Origin: Flavobacterium sp. KS-LB2
GTDB lineage: Bacteria; Bacteroidota; Bacteroidia; Flavobacteriales; Flavobacteriaceae
DNA length: 64,000 nt
Reading direction: 5' to 3'
Assembly: GCF_036895565.1 (NCBI RefSeq)
Contig: NZ_CP145904.1
Span: 2,480,001-2,544,000, forward strand
The translations under genes were made by a program, and so were the position numbers. The notes under the pieces were generated by a model that was not told the origin of the DNA, did not search any database, and saw only the letters and a program-made list of their open reading frames with translations. Shown here piece by piece: positions 51,781 to 60,368 of this stretch; within the stretch, counting starts at the first letter, position 1, and every line of letters starts with the position of its first letter.

Positions 51781-52260
51781 ATGTTTCAAAAAACTATATT
51801 TATAGTGCTTTTACTTACCATAGTTTCCTGTAAAAAATCGGATGTAAAAGAAAAAGAAAAAATAAAAGCTGCCAATTGGCTTTTGGGTAATTGGGAAAAC
51901 AAATCTCCGGATGGCAATCTAACGGAAAATTGGGAAAAAGCAAACGACAGCACTTTTCAAGCTACTTCTTATTTTATTAAAGAGAAAGACACCATTCACT
52001 TTGAAACCATAACTTTACAACAAAAAGGAGAACAATTAATCTATTCTGCTATCGTAAAAGGACAAAATGACGACAAGCCTGTTGATTTCAAACTGACAAC
52101 TGCAACAGAAAAACAATTAGTTTTTGAAAATCCAAAACATGATTATCCACAAAAAATTAGTTATACTCAAATTACTCCAGACAGCTTGGTAGCTAAAATT
52201 TCGGGAATCCAACAAGGAAAACCAAGTTCAGAACAGTTTTCGATGAAAAAAATCAAATAA
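51781..52260 (+). CDS. DUF6265 lipoprotein
   Basis: 159 residues. The signal M-F-Q-K-T-I-F-I-V-L-L-L-T-I-V-S-C has lipobox I-V-S-C (Cys17). The mature part starts with the W-L-L-G-N-W-E-N-K-S-P-D-G motif near 38 and continues T-E-N-W-E-K and H-D-Y-P-Q-K-I-S-Y near 123, the DUF6265 pattern (a lipocalin-like or heme-binding-like beta-barrel). Predicted outer-membrane lipoprotein of unknown ligand. A terminator follows. Confidence 0.85.
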   Translation: MFQKTIFIVLLLTIVSCKKSDVKEKEKIKAANWLLGNWENKSPDGNLTENWEKANDSTFQATSYFIKEKDTIHFETITLQQKGEQLIYSAIVKGQNDDKPVDFKLTTATEKQLVFENPKHDYPQKISYTQITPDSLVAKISGIQQGKPSSEQFSMKKIK

Positions 52261-52284
52261 AAATTTAACATTTCGGTTATAATC

Positions 52285-52316
52285 AAAACCTTGCTCTAAA
52301 TATGCAAGGTTTTTTT
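52285..52316 (+). terminator. Terminator of the DUF6265 gene
   Basis: AAAACCTTGC (52285-52294) pairs with GCAAGGTTTT (52304-52313), followed by T residues. Confidence 0.8.
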
Positions 52317-52610
52317 GTACTCAAAAAAGGAAGATTAACAAAAAAACAATTGCTTTCCAGTGCAGTTTGCTTATTAAAAGCCAACACAAAAAGCTGTTAC
52401 CTTTTTTGTGGATGAAACAAAAAAAGCAAAACCAAAACAATAACTAACTAAAACAACACCAATACTTAATCAAGAAAATTAAGGTCAGAATATTAAACCT
52501 TTTACTGATTTTGATATCCAAATGAGTAGTTAACAATTGCATTCATATTAGAGATAAAAGCAAAATAAACAGCTTACACCGTTAAAAAAAATGTGATTAT
52601 TGGTGCATTA

Positions 52611-52644
52611 TTTGCTTGAGATATCATTTTAATTTTTACATTTG
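52611..52644 (+). promoter_or_regulatory. Promoter of the ankyrin/DUF2271 genes
   Basis: TTTG (52611-52614), 22 bases, TACATTTG (52637-52644): both boxes match the Bacteroidota consensus. It lies 67 bases before the ankyrin start. No Fur-box palindrome was recognised between promoter and gene. Confidence 0.6.
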
Positions 52645-52711
52645 CACTATTCTTATTTAATCTAAATAACAACATACTTTCTCATACTACATGAGAAGCC
52701 TGATAACAATT

Positions 52712-54205
52712 ATGAAAAAAAATCTATTCTTATCGCTTGCTCTGTGCGCTACTGCATGGATGAACGCCCAACAAAAAAACAGTCTTTTAGAACAGGCCTT
52801 CTGGAAATCAGCGCCAACTGTAACAACAGTAGAAGCTGAAATTACAAAAGGAAACAACCCAGCTGCAGCTACTTCAAATGCTTTTGATGCAACCGTAATG
52901 GCCATCAACAATGACGCACCTTTGGCTACAATTCAGTTTTTATTAGATCAACCTGGAAATGAAGTGACTAAAATAACACATGATAGCCGAATTTATCTGC
53001 ATTGGGCTTCCAATAAAGGAAATGTAGCACTAGTTGAATACCTCATCAAAAAAAAATCAGATATCAACCTTGAAGATAGTAAAGGAGAAACGCCTTTGAC
53101 TTTTGCAGCAATCGGTGGTCAAAACAACACTGCACTTTATGATGCTTTTTTTAAAGCTGGTGCCGACCCAAAGAAAAAATACAAAGACGGAGTGACACTT
53201 TTATTAATGTCTATCGCTTCCGATAAAAATTTAAGTCTTACCAACTATTTCACAACAAAAGGTTTGTCATTAAAAGACACAGATACAGATGGAAACACCG
53301 CTTTTGACTATGCAGCAAAATCAGGAAATACCGCGCTTTTACAAGCAATTTTAGACAAAGGCGTTAAATATACCAACAACGCTTTATTGTTTGCTGCACA
53401 AGGTACGCGACGCGAAACTACTTCATTGGAAACTTTTAAATACTTAGTCGAAACTCTAAAAATTAAAGCTACTACTACTAACAAATTGGGCGAAAATGTC
53501 TTGCATTATTTGGCTAATAAACCCAACCAAACAGAAATTATCAACTATTTCCTAGCGCAAGGCGTAGATGTAAATGCAGCAACAACCGAAGGTACTACAC
53601 CTTTAATGATCGCGGCTACTGCTCGCGACAACACTGCTTTGGACTTATTTTTAGGAGTATCCAAAAATATAAATGCTAAAAATGCCAAAGGCGAATCAGC
53701 GCTGACAATGGCCATAAAAGTTGGAACACCTGAGGCTATTACTGCCTTACTGAACAAAGGCGCTGACGTAAATGTACTTGACAAGGACAATAATAACCTA
53801 GGGTATTATTTGGTACAATCCTACCGACCTGCTCCTCGTGGCGCTGCCACTTCTGCTGATCCGTTTGAAATTAAAACGAAACTTTTACAAGAAAAAGGCC
53901 TTAATTTGGCAACTGCTCAAAAAGACGGCAACACTTTATTGCATTTTGCCGTAATCAAAAATGACCTTTCCTTGTTACAAAAATTAGCTGCTTTAAAAAT
54001 CGATCCAAATACCAAAAACAAAGATGGCTTAACCGCTTTACACAAAGCAGCCCTCATTGCTAAGGACGACACTATCTTGAAATACCTACTTTCTATCGGT
54101 GCCAAAAAAGATATTCTAACTGATTTTGACGAAAGTCCGTATGCCTTGGCACAAGAAAACGAGTCGTTAATTCAAAACAAAATTTCTTTAGACTTTTTAA
54201 AATAA
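52712..54205 (+). CDS. Exported ankyrin-repeat protein
   Basis: 497 residues from the ATG at 52712 (M-K-K-N-L-F-L-S-L-A-L-C-A-T-A-W-M-N-A-Q), which gives a clean signal peptide; an in-frame ATG at 52691 would add seven residues before it. About 12 ankyrin repeats follow, with recurring G-E-T-P-L-T-F-A-A, G-N-T-A-F-D-Y-A-A, G-T-T-P-L-M-I-A-A, G-N-T-L-L-H-F-A and G-L-T-A-L-H-K-A-A. It is a periplasmic protein-binding scaffold. It lies 16 bases before the DUF2271 gene. In loci of related bacteria I recall the same trio (ankyrin, DUF2271, PepSY reductase) beside siderophore receptors. Confidence 0.9.
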   Translation: MKKNLFLSLALCATAWMNAQQKNSLLEQAFWKSAPTVTTVEAEITKGNNPAAATSNAFDATVMAINNDAPLATIQFLLDQPGNEVTKITHDSRIYLHWASNKGNVALVEYLIKKKSDINLEDSKGETPLTFAAIGGQNNTALYDAFFKAGADPKKKYKDGVTLLLMSIASDKNLSLTNYFTTKGLSLKDTDTDGNTAFDYAAKSGNTALLQAILDKGVKYTNNALLFAAQGTRRETTSLETFKYLVETLKIKATTTNKLGENVLHYLANKPNQTEIINYFLAQGVDVNAATTEGTTPLMIAATARDNTALDLFLGVSKNINAKNAKGESALTMAIKVGTPEAITALLNKGADVNVLDKDNNNLGYYLVQSYRPAPRGAATSADPFEIKTKLLQEKGLNLATAQKDGNTLLHFAVIKNDLSLLQKLAALKIDPNTKNKDGLTALHKAALIAKDDTILKYLLSIGAKKDILTDFDESPYALAQENESLIQNKISLDFLK

Positions 54206-54221
54206 AAAATAGCATCAACAC

Positions 54222-54704
54222 ATGAAATCACTCTTAAAAATCAGCCTTTCTATTGCCTTTTTATTCCTCATATCCGCATCGGCTACAGCCCAAACAAGCA
54301 AATACAAATGCATGTTGCAAATGTCTAATTACATGGGAGAAGGCGCGTATATCGTAGTGTCATTAGTCAATGCCAAAGGCGAATACGTAAAAACCTTATA
54401 CGTCATGGGCGACGATAAAAAATGGTACAAAACCATTAAAGAATGGCATAAATTCTACTCTAAAAAATCTGAAAACATCAGTGCTAAAACTGGTGCATCC
54501 GTAACGGGCGGCGACCGTAGCATTACCACTATCGAAATTGAAGATGCTAAAATCAACAAAGGTTTTAAGCTGCGTTTTGAAACATCGGTAGAAGATCAAA
54601 AATACCACACTGCTGATCTTGAGATTCCATTAACAACTGAAGGAATAGCTGCAAAAACCGAGGGTAAAAACTACATTCGCTATGTGCGCTTGAACAAGAT
54701 TTAA
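54222..54704 (+). CDS. Exported DUF2271 protein, possible flavin carrier
   Basis: 160 residues with a signal peptide (cleaved near A-T-A-Q, residue 24). The mature domain follows the DUF2271 pattern: a hydrophobic core strand A-Y-I-V-V-S-L-V-N-A-K-G-E-Y-V-K-T-L, then W-Y-K-T-I-K-E-W-H-K-F-Y, then a loop I-S-A-K-T-G-A-S-V-T-G-G, then paired strands. Residues 90-93 (T-G-A-S) resemble the [S/T]-G-A-[S/T] core to which ApbE attaches FMN in NqrC, RnfG and FMN-binding domains. With an exported ApbE encoded 4.3 kb downstream and a PepSY reductase next, this is a plausible extracytosolic flavin carrier. That role is inferred. Confidence 0.8.
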   Translation: MKSLLKISLSIAFLFLISASATAQTSKYKCMLQMSNYMGEGAYIVVSLVNAKGEYVKTLYVMGDDKKWYKTIKEWHKFYSKKSENISAKTGASVTGGDRSITTIEIEDAKINKGFKLRFETSVEDQKYHTADLEIPLTTEGIAAKTEGKNYIRYVRLNKI

Positions 54705-54720
54705 AACAAAATTACTTACA

Positions 54721-54831
54721 TTTGGGGCGTGACCCTCTAAAAAAGTCGGGTCGGGTCTTCCGTTCCCGCTTTTTTTATAAAGGCTAAAAGCCTTTCTAAA
54801 AAAGAGCTCCACTACAACCCCTCACGCAAAA
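54721..54831 (-). repeat. Dispersed intergenic repeat, subfamily II (copy 6)
   Basis: On the minus strand it opens TGCGTGAGGGGTTGTAGTGG, has GAGCTCTTTTTT, a GGCTTTTAGCC hairpin and AAAAAAAGCGGGAACG, then ACCCGACCCGA, and ends GAGGGTCACGCCCCAAA. It matches 57176-57290. It separates the DUF2271 gene from the reductase gene. Confidence 0.8.
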
Positions 54832-54932
54832 CCACTGTAAAGTCAACCTTTCGTTGGCTTTACAGTAACTTTCTAATATCCTACTCCATCTTTAGAAATG
54901 AAATTTGGAGTCCATAAAAATACTTTTACAAC

Positions 54933-57116
54933 ATGACACTTTCTTTTTGGCGCTCCGCTCACTTGGCTTTGGCCGTTTTTTCTGCAGCATTCTTAGTATT
55001 AGCATCCGTTACGGGTGTTATTCTAGCTCTTGATGCCATTCAAGAAAAAACGCCTCCCTATAAAATTGCTGATTTTGATGCCATTAGCCTTCAAGAAACC
55101 TTGTCTATTTTACGAAAAACCTATCCCGAAATCACAGAATTAACCGTAGATCACAATCAATTTGTTAACCTGCAAGGACTAGATCAAGATGGAAATGATG
55201 TAAATGCCTATGTCGATGCAAAAACAGGTAAGATTTTAGGCGCTCCCAAACAAAAAAGCGAATTTATACAATGGACTACTGCGCTTCACCGCTCTCTTTT
55301 TCTAAAAGAAACGGGGCGATTTATAGTTGGTTTTGTTTCGTTTTTATTGCTGCTAATTACTATTTCAGGTTTGGCGTTGCTACTCAACCGTCAAAAAGGA
55401 ATTAAAGCGTTGTTCGCCTCAATTGTAAAGGAGAATTTTGTACAATACTATCATGTGTACTTAGGGCGCTTGTCACTCCTTCCTATAATTGTACTTTCGG
55501 TTTCAGGAAGCTATCTCACACTTGAAAAATTTAATTTTTTCCTTGAAAAAAATACTATTGAAGCAAATACTGCAGCGACAACATCTGTAAAAAGCACTAT
55601 CGATTTTTTTAAAACGACTCTTTTAAGCGATGTCAAAAAAATAGAATTCCCCTTCTCTGACGATCCGGAAGATTTTTACATCATCACGCTACACGATAGT
55701 GAAATTGAGGTAAATCAACAATCGGGAGCAATTATAAGTGAGACTCCTTTTCCTTTACAAACCATTGCAACCGAATGGAACTTAGATTTGCATACGGGGC
55801 GTTCTAGCATTATCTGGGCAATTGTATTGGCACTAGCCAGCATCAATATTTTATTTTTCATTTATTCTGGTTTTGCCATGACGCTTAAGAGAAGAGCTAG
55901 CCGAATCAAAAATACGTTCAAAGCAACCGAAAGCGACTTGATATTGCTTGTTGGTTCCGAAAATGGAAGCACGCTTGCGTTTGCAAATGCTATTCAGAAA
56001 CAATTAGTAGCGCAAGGCAAAAAAGTATTTTTGGGCGAATTAAACTCGTACACAAGCTACCCAAAAGCAGAGCACCTGATTGTATTAACATCTACCCATG
56101 GTTTGGGCGATGCACCGGCGAATGCCACAAGTTTTTTATCACGATTACAAAAAACAGAGCAACAACAACCCATCCAGTTTTCTGTTGTAGGATTTGGATC
56201 GATGGCGTATCCTGACTTTTGTGCGTATGCCACTGAAATTGACCAAGCATTAGCGCAACAAAAATGGGCAAATCGTGTGCTGGACATGCAAACGGTAAAC
56301 GACAAATCGGCTACAGAATTTGTGGCATGGATTCGATTATGGAATGACCAAACTGGTATAAACCTAGCTACTACTCCTTCCCTTTACAGTGAAGTGCCGA
56401 AAGACCTAGAAAAAATAAAAGTGCTCGACAAAACCTTGATTTCCGAAACTGAACATACTTTTCTATTGACATTAGAAACAAGTACTTTTTCTATACATAC
56501 CTCTGGCGATTTGCTTGCAGTATACCCAGCAAATGACAATCAAGAACGCTTGTACTCTATTGGAAAAGTAAATGACAAAATACAACTGGTTGTCAAACTA
56601 CACCCTTCAGGTTTGGGCTCCAATTATTTGTATGATTTAGAAAAAGGAAGCGTTTTTAAAGGACGAATTATTCAGAACAAATCGTTTCATTTTCCTAAAA
56701 AAGTAGCTCAAGTGGCAATGATATCAAATGGCACCGGCATTGCACCGTTCTTGGGAATGATGGCTCAGAACCAAAATAAAACCAAGTTGCATTTGTATTG
56801 TGGTTTCCGCCAAGAAACGGAAACAGTGACTGGATACAAAAAATTTGCCTACGATATGTTAGCAAAAAAACAGTTAACCAGTTTTCAATTGGCACTATCG
56901 CGTGAGGACAAACAAGAATATGTAATGGATTTGATTGAGCGTGATGCGTCCTTTTTTGGAAAACTGTTGCAAGATGGCGGTACAATTTTAATTTGCGGAT
57001 CGCTTGCGATGCAAAAAGACGTTGAAAAAGTACTCGATACTATTTGTTTGAACCAATCTAGCAAGGGTATTACTTTTTATAAAGAAAACGGACAAGTGCT
57101 TACGGATTGCTATTAA
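54933..57116 (+). CDS. PepSY-TM / flavodoxin / FNR-type reductase fusion
   Basis: 727 residues in three parts. Residues 1-325 are a PepSY-associated membrane module with four helices (about 9-31, 133-152, 180-200, 288-312) and membrane His residues (T-A-L-H-R-S; Y-Y-H-V-Y-L-G-R; D-L-H-T-G-R) as possible haem ligands. Residues about 340-480 are a flavodoxin domain (V-G-S-E-N-G-S-T; S-T-H-G-L-G-D-A-P-A-N-A) that binds FMN. Residues about 500-727 are a ferredoxin-NADP reductase-type domain with R-L-Y-S-I-G-K for FAD and N-G-T-G-I-A-P-F-L-G-M near 605 for NADPH. The whole resembles the sulfite reductase flavoprotein joined to a membrane reductase. It would take electrons from cytoplasmic NADPH across the membrane, in the setting of siderophore-iron reduction. 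Confidence 0.9.
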   Translation: MTLSFWRSAHLALAVFSAAFLVLASVTGVILALDAIQEKTPPYKIADFDAISLQETLSILRKTYPEITELTVDHNQFVNLQGLDQDGNDVNAYVDAKTGKILGAPKQKSEFIQWTTALHRSLFLKETGRFIVGFVSFLLLLITISGLALLLNRQKGIKALFASIVKENFVQYYHVYLGRLSLLPIIVLSVSGSYLTLEKFNFFLEKNTIEANTAATTSVKSTIDFFKTTLLSDVKKIEFPFSDDPEDFYIITLHDSEIEVNQQSGAIISETPFPLQTIATEWNLDLHTGRSSIIWAIVLALASINILFFIYSGFAMTLKRRASRIKNTFKATESDLILLVGSENGSTLAFANAIQKQLVAQGKKVFLGELNSYTSYPKAEHLIVLTSTHGLGDAPANATSFLSRLQKTEQQQPIQFSVVGFGSMAYPDFCAYATEIDQALAQQKWANRVLDMQTVNDKSATEFVAWIRLWNDQTGINLATTPSLYSEVPKDLEKIKVLDKTLISETEHTFLLTLETSTFSIHTSGDLLAVYPANDNQERLYSIGKVNDKIQLVVKLHPSGLGSNYLYDLEKGSVFKGRIIQNKSFHFPKKVAQVAMISNGTGIAPFLGMMAQNQNKTKLHLYCGFRQETETVTGYKKFAYDMLAKKQLTSFQLALSREDKQEYVMDLIERDASFFGKLLQDGGTILICGSLAMQKDVEKVLDTICLNQSSKGITFYKENGQVLTDCY

Positions 57117-57175
57117 AGTTAAATCGCTTTCGCTTGGCTACATTTTTGGAACCCATGTCTTTTTAAGTACTGTGC

Positions 57176-57290
57176 CCACGTGAGTGATGGCAGCGGAGCT
57201 CTTTTTTAACATGCCGTTTTTGGGGCAGAGTAAAAAAAGCGGGAGCGTACAGCACGACCCGAAGTTTTTACGGAGGGGCACGCCCAAATT
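57176..57290 (+). repeat. Dispersed intergenic repeat, subfamily II (copy 7)
   Basis: CACGTGAGTGATGGCAGCGG, AGCTCTTTTTT, a central hairpin, AAAAAAAGCGGGAGCG, ACGACCCGAAGTTTTTACGG and AGGGGCACGCCCAAAT. Its right half matches 1815-1950 (complement) closely. Confidence 0.85.
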
Positions 57291-57378
57291 ATTTCGGTTT
57301 TAGTTTATATTTAAATTTTGTATATTGTTCGTTGAGCAAAAAATTTAATTACGGTATTATAAAACACAAAACTATAGA

Positions 57379-57804
57379 ATGAAGGAAACACTTATTAACA
57401 CAGACTGCTCAAAAACAACTATCATAATCCGCTTCATTGTGGGGATTGTATTTGTATCCGAAGGATTTCAAAAATTTATTTTTCCGGCTACTCGAGGAGC
57501 AGGAAGGTTTGAAAAAATTGGATTGCCAGCACCTGAATTCTTAGGTTTTTTTGTAGGATCTTTTGAAGTGATTTGTGGTGTCTTACTCCTAATCGGTTTA
57601 CTAACTCGTTTAGCAACTATTCCATTAATTATCATAATGCTAGTGGCATTTGCAACCACAAAATCTGAAGTGTACTTAAATGAAGGATTTTGGGAATTAC
57701 TACACGGAAGCCGAACGGATTGGGCGATGCTTTTGGGAAGTATGTTTATTTTAATTCGAGGAGGTGGTTTATGGTCAGCAGATAGAAAGTTAATGAAAAA
57801 ATGA
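57379..57804 (+). CDS. DoxX family membrane protein
   Basis: 141 residues with four transmembrane helices (about 14-33, 54-75, 80-98 and 112-130). The DoxX signatures are G-I-V-F-V-S-E-G-F-Q-K-F near 21 and G-R-F-E-K-I-G-L-P near 43, followed by G-S-F-E-V-I-C-G-V-L-L-L-I-G near 62. DoxX proteins take part in redox or oxidative-stress functions at the membrane; the precise role is unknown. Its last codons overlap the chromate transporter start by four bases (ATGA at 57801), so the two are translationally coupled. Confidence 0.88.
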   Translation: MKETLINTDCSKTTIIIRFIVGIVFVSEGFQKFIFPATRGAGRFEKIGLPAPEFLGFFVGSFEVICGVLLLIGLLTRLATIPLIIIMLVAFATTKSEVYLNEGFWELLHGSRTDWAMLLGSMFILIRGGGLWSADRKLMKK

Positions 57805-58931
57805 ATGCAAAGGTAAAATTAAGCGAAATTGCAAGTCTTTTTTTGAAATTGGGCATCATTGGTTTTGGCGGTCCTGCGGCGCATATTGCTATGATGCAGG
57901 ACGAGGTGGTTGCCAAACGAAAATGGTTTAGCGAGCAACATTTTCTGGATTTAATAGGCGCTACCAACTTGATTCCTGGTCCCAATAGCACCGAAATGGC
58001 CATACATATTGGCTACGAAAAAGGCGGTTGGAAGGGATTAGTGGTTGCTGGACTTTGCTTTATCTCACCTGCGGTGCTCATTACTGCTTTTTTTGCTTGG
58101 GCTTACAAAGCCTATGGGCAAACACCAGCTGTACAACCTTTTATATACGGAATTAAACCCGCTATTATTGCTATAATTATTGCAGCGGTTTTTCCGTTGG
58201 CAAAAAAGTCTATGAAAACAGTGACCTTGGCAGTCATTGGTTTGTTAGTTTTGATAGGTTCTTTGTTGCATTATTACGAAATTTACTTGCTCTTTGGTGC
58301 TGGTTTTGTGGGTTTATTTTTGAAGTATTGGAACGACAATCGCTCCTTGAAAGGGAATAGTATTTTACCTTTGATTGCTTTACCCAATTTCGCCACGCCT
58401 CTATTGGCTGGCAGTAATGCCAAACTGTTTTGGATTTTTTTAAAAATAGGCGCTATACTATATGGTAGCGGCTATGTTTTATTTGCATTCCTGGATACGG
58501 AGTTAGTTGCAACCGGACTTTTGACACGCCAACAATTAATTGATGCCATAGCTATTGGGCAATTTACACCCGGACCCGTTTTTTCATCGGTGACGTTTAT
58601 AGGGTATCAAATTAATGATTGGACGGGTGCGATTGTTGCCACTATTGGAATTTTTCTACCTTCATTTGTATTTGTGGCATTGCTCAATCCTTTGGTCAAC
58701 AAAATGAGAAATTCAGTGTTGTTTGGTGCTTTTCTTGATGCTGTAAATGTAGCTTCAGTAGCAATAATTCTATCGGTTTGTTGGTCTATGGGAGCGGATA
58801 GCATCATGGATTGGAAAACCCTCTTGGTTGCAATTTTGAGTATACTAGCTCTTTTTGCTTATAAAAAAATTAACAGCGCCTTAGTGGTTGTAGGTGGTTC
58901 ACTTTTGGGATACCTGCTTACTTTACTCTAA
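57801..58931 (+). CDS. chrA: Chromate transporter (ChrA, two-domain)
   Basis: 376 residues with about twelve transmembrane segments in two homologous halves. The hallmarks are G-I-I-G-F-G-G-P-A-A-H near 18, the following W-F-S-E-Q-H-F-L-D-L-I-G-A-T-N-L-I-P-G-P-N-S near 35, and in the second half G-S-G-Y-V-L-F-A-F and Q-F-T-P-G-P-V-F-S near 254. ChrA exports chromate and may move related oxyanions such as sulfate. Coupled to the DoxX gene upstream; both precede apbE. Confidence 0.93.
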   Translation: MNAKVKLSEIASLFLKLGIIGFGGPAAHIAMMQDEVVAKRKWFSEQHFLDLIGATNLIPGPNSTEMAIHIGYEKGGWKGLVVAGLCFISPAVLITAFFAWAYKAYGQTPAVQPFIYGIKPAIIAIIIAAVFPLAKKSMKTVTLAVIGLLVLIGSLLHYYEIYLLFGAGFVGLFLKYWNDNRSLKGNSILPLIALPNFATPLLAGSNAKLFWIFLKIGAILYGSGYVLFAFLDTELVATGLLTRQQLIDAIAIGQFTPGPVFSSVTFIGYQINDWTGAIVATIGIFLPSFVFVALLNPLVNKMRNSVLFGAFLDAVNVASVAIILSVCWSMGADSIMDWKTLLVAILSILALFAYKKINSALVVVGGSLLGYLLTLL

Positions 58932-58985
58932 CAAAAGTATTTGAACGGCAGATACTGCTTGGTAGTTCTGGTTATTAAAAAAATT

Positions 58986-59996
58986 ATGAAAACAAAATCG
59001 ATTACTACTTTCTTCCTTTTGATAACGCTTATTGTACAAACTGCGGTTGGCGCCCAAGTACTGCGCAAAAGAACGACCTTACTGATGGGCGGCCGATTTG
59101 ACATTAGTATTGTGGATCAAGATTCGCTTGCAGCAGAACAAAATATTGATGCCGTTATTGCTGAAATTAGCCGAATTGAAAATTTAATTTCGGACTGGAA
59201 AGCCGATTCGCAAGTTTCAGAGGTGAATCGGAATGCCGGTATTCAGCCCGTGAAAGTTGACCAAGAGGTTTTTGAATTAACCCAACGTGCCATTCGATTT
59301 TCGGAGGCAACTAATGGCGGTTTTGACATTAGCTTTGCGGCCATGGATCGAATCTGGAAATTTGATGGTTCGATGACTGAAATGCCATCGGCGGAAGCCA
59401 TCAAAAAATCAGTTGAAAAAGTAGGCTACAAAAACATTGTTTTGGATAGTGTAAATTCCACCATTTTTTTAAAACTGAAAGGAATGAAAATTGGTTTTGG
59501 CGCTCTTGGCGAAGGCTACGCTACTGATAAATGTAGAAATATGATGCTTGCTAAAGGTATACAAGCCGGAATCATAAACGGTACTGGAGATATGAGCACT
59601 TGGGGTAAACAACCTAATGGAAAAGCGTGGAATATTGGAATTACGAATCCTTTTCGTACTGAAAAATTGCTGGCCGTAGTGCCCCTATCGCAAGAAGCAG
59701 TAACCACATCTGGCAGTTATGAGAAATTTGTGGTTTTTGATGGCAAACGCTATTCGCACATTATCAATCCAGCAACAGGTTACCCGGCAACAGGCTTATG
59801 CAGCGTTACTGTTTTTGGCCCCTATGCCGAAACGGCTAATGGTTTAAGCACCTCACTAATGGTTTTAGGTCCTAATGCAGGACTACAATTACTGCAGAAC
59901 TATCCAGAATACAGCTGTATCATGATTACAGACAATGGTAACATCATTCGATCGAAAAACTTCCGAATTAAAAAATTCAAAAGAAAAGTAAAATAG
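58986..59996 (+). CDS. apbE: FAD:protein FMN transferase (ApbE)
   Basis: Transfers FMN from FAD to Ser/Thr in periplasmic target proteins. 336 residues from the ATG at 58986 (M-K-T-K-S-I-T-T-F-F), which starts a signal peptide ending near V-G-A-Q; the in-frame ATG at 58941 precedes it. Family motifs: M-G-G-R-F-D-I-S-I near 34, I-G-F-G-A-L-G-E-G-Y near 168, N-G-T-G-D-M-S-T-W-G near 197 and H-I-I-N-P-A-T-G-Y-P-A near 258 (metal and FAD binding). The length is typical. Its nearest likely target here is the DUF2271 protein with a T-G-A-S motif, linking the enzyme to the PepSY reductase and siderophore receptor. Confidence 0.93.
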   Translation: MKTKSITTFFLLITLIVQTAVGAQVLRKRTTLLMGGRFDISIVDQDSLAAEQNIDAVIAEISRIENLISDWKADSQVSEVNRNAGIQPVKVDQEVFELTQRAIRFSEATNGGFDISFAAMDRIWKFDGSMTEMPSAEAIKKSVEKVGYKNIVLDSVNSTIFLKLKGMKIGFGALGEGYATDKCRNMMLAKGIQAGIINGTGDMSTWGKQPNGKAWNIGITNPFRTEKLLAVVPLSQEAVTTSGSYEKFVVFDGKRYSHIINPATGYPATGLCSVTVFGPYAETANGLSTSLMVLGPNAGLQLLQNYPEYSCIMITDNGNIIRSKNFRIKKFKRKVK

Positions 59997-60303
59997 TAGC
60001 TTGTTACCAACAACTATTTTTTCGAAACTTCTATTGGGTTTCATAGTTGCCTATGAAAACGATACCAATCAAACTTTGTTGGACTCCATTTAAAATGCTT
60101 TTAATCGTTTTAGGTGATGTTAAAGCTGCAATTGTATCCCGATTTTCATTTCAACTACTGAATTTCCTCCTTTTTTAACAAGAAAGGATTGCGAATAAAG
60201 CCATTCTTATGTATTAATCGCAAATTAGAACAATTATAAATAACTACTATTCAGTTTTTTAAAAACTCTTTTTACTTCTTATTAATATTTAATCTAAATA
60301 AGT
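59997..60303. other. Non-coding gap between apbE and the TonB receptor gene
   Basis: About 300 bases with no gene recognised. It contains a decayed-looking stretch around 60030-60190. No clear terminator follows apbE. Confidence 0.35.
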
Positions 60304-60334
60304 TTTGTTAATCCGAACTAGGGTTTTATATTTG
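60304..60334 (+). promoter_or_regulatory. Promoter of the TonB-dependent receptor gene
   Basis: TTTG (60304-60307), exactly 19 bases, TATATTTG (60327-60334): a perfect Bacteroidota housekeeping promoter, 35 bases before the start codon. Confidence 0.85.
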
Positions 60335-60368
60335 CATCGTTATTTTTAATTATTCCAAATAAACAATC

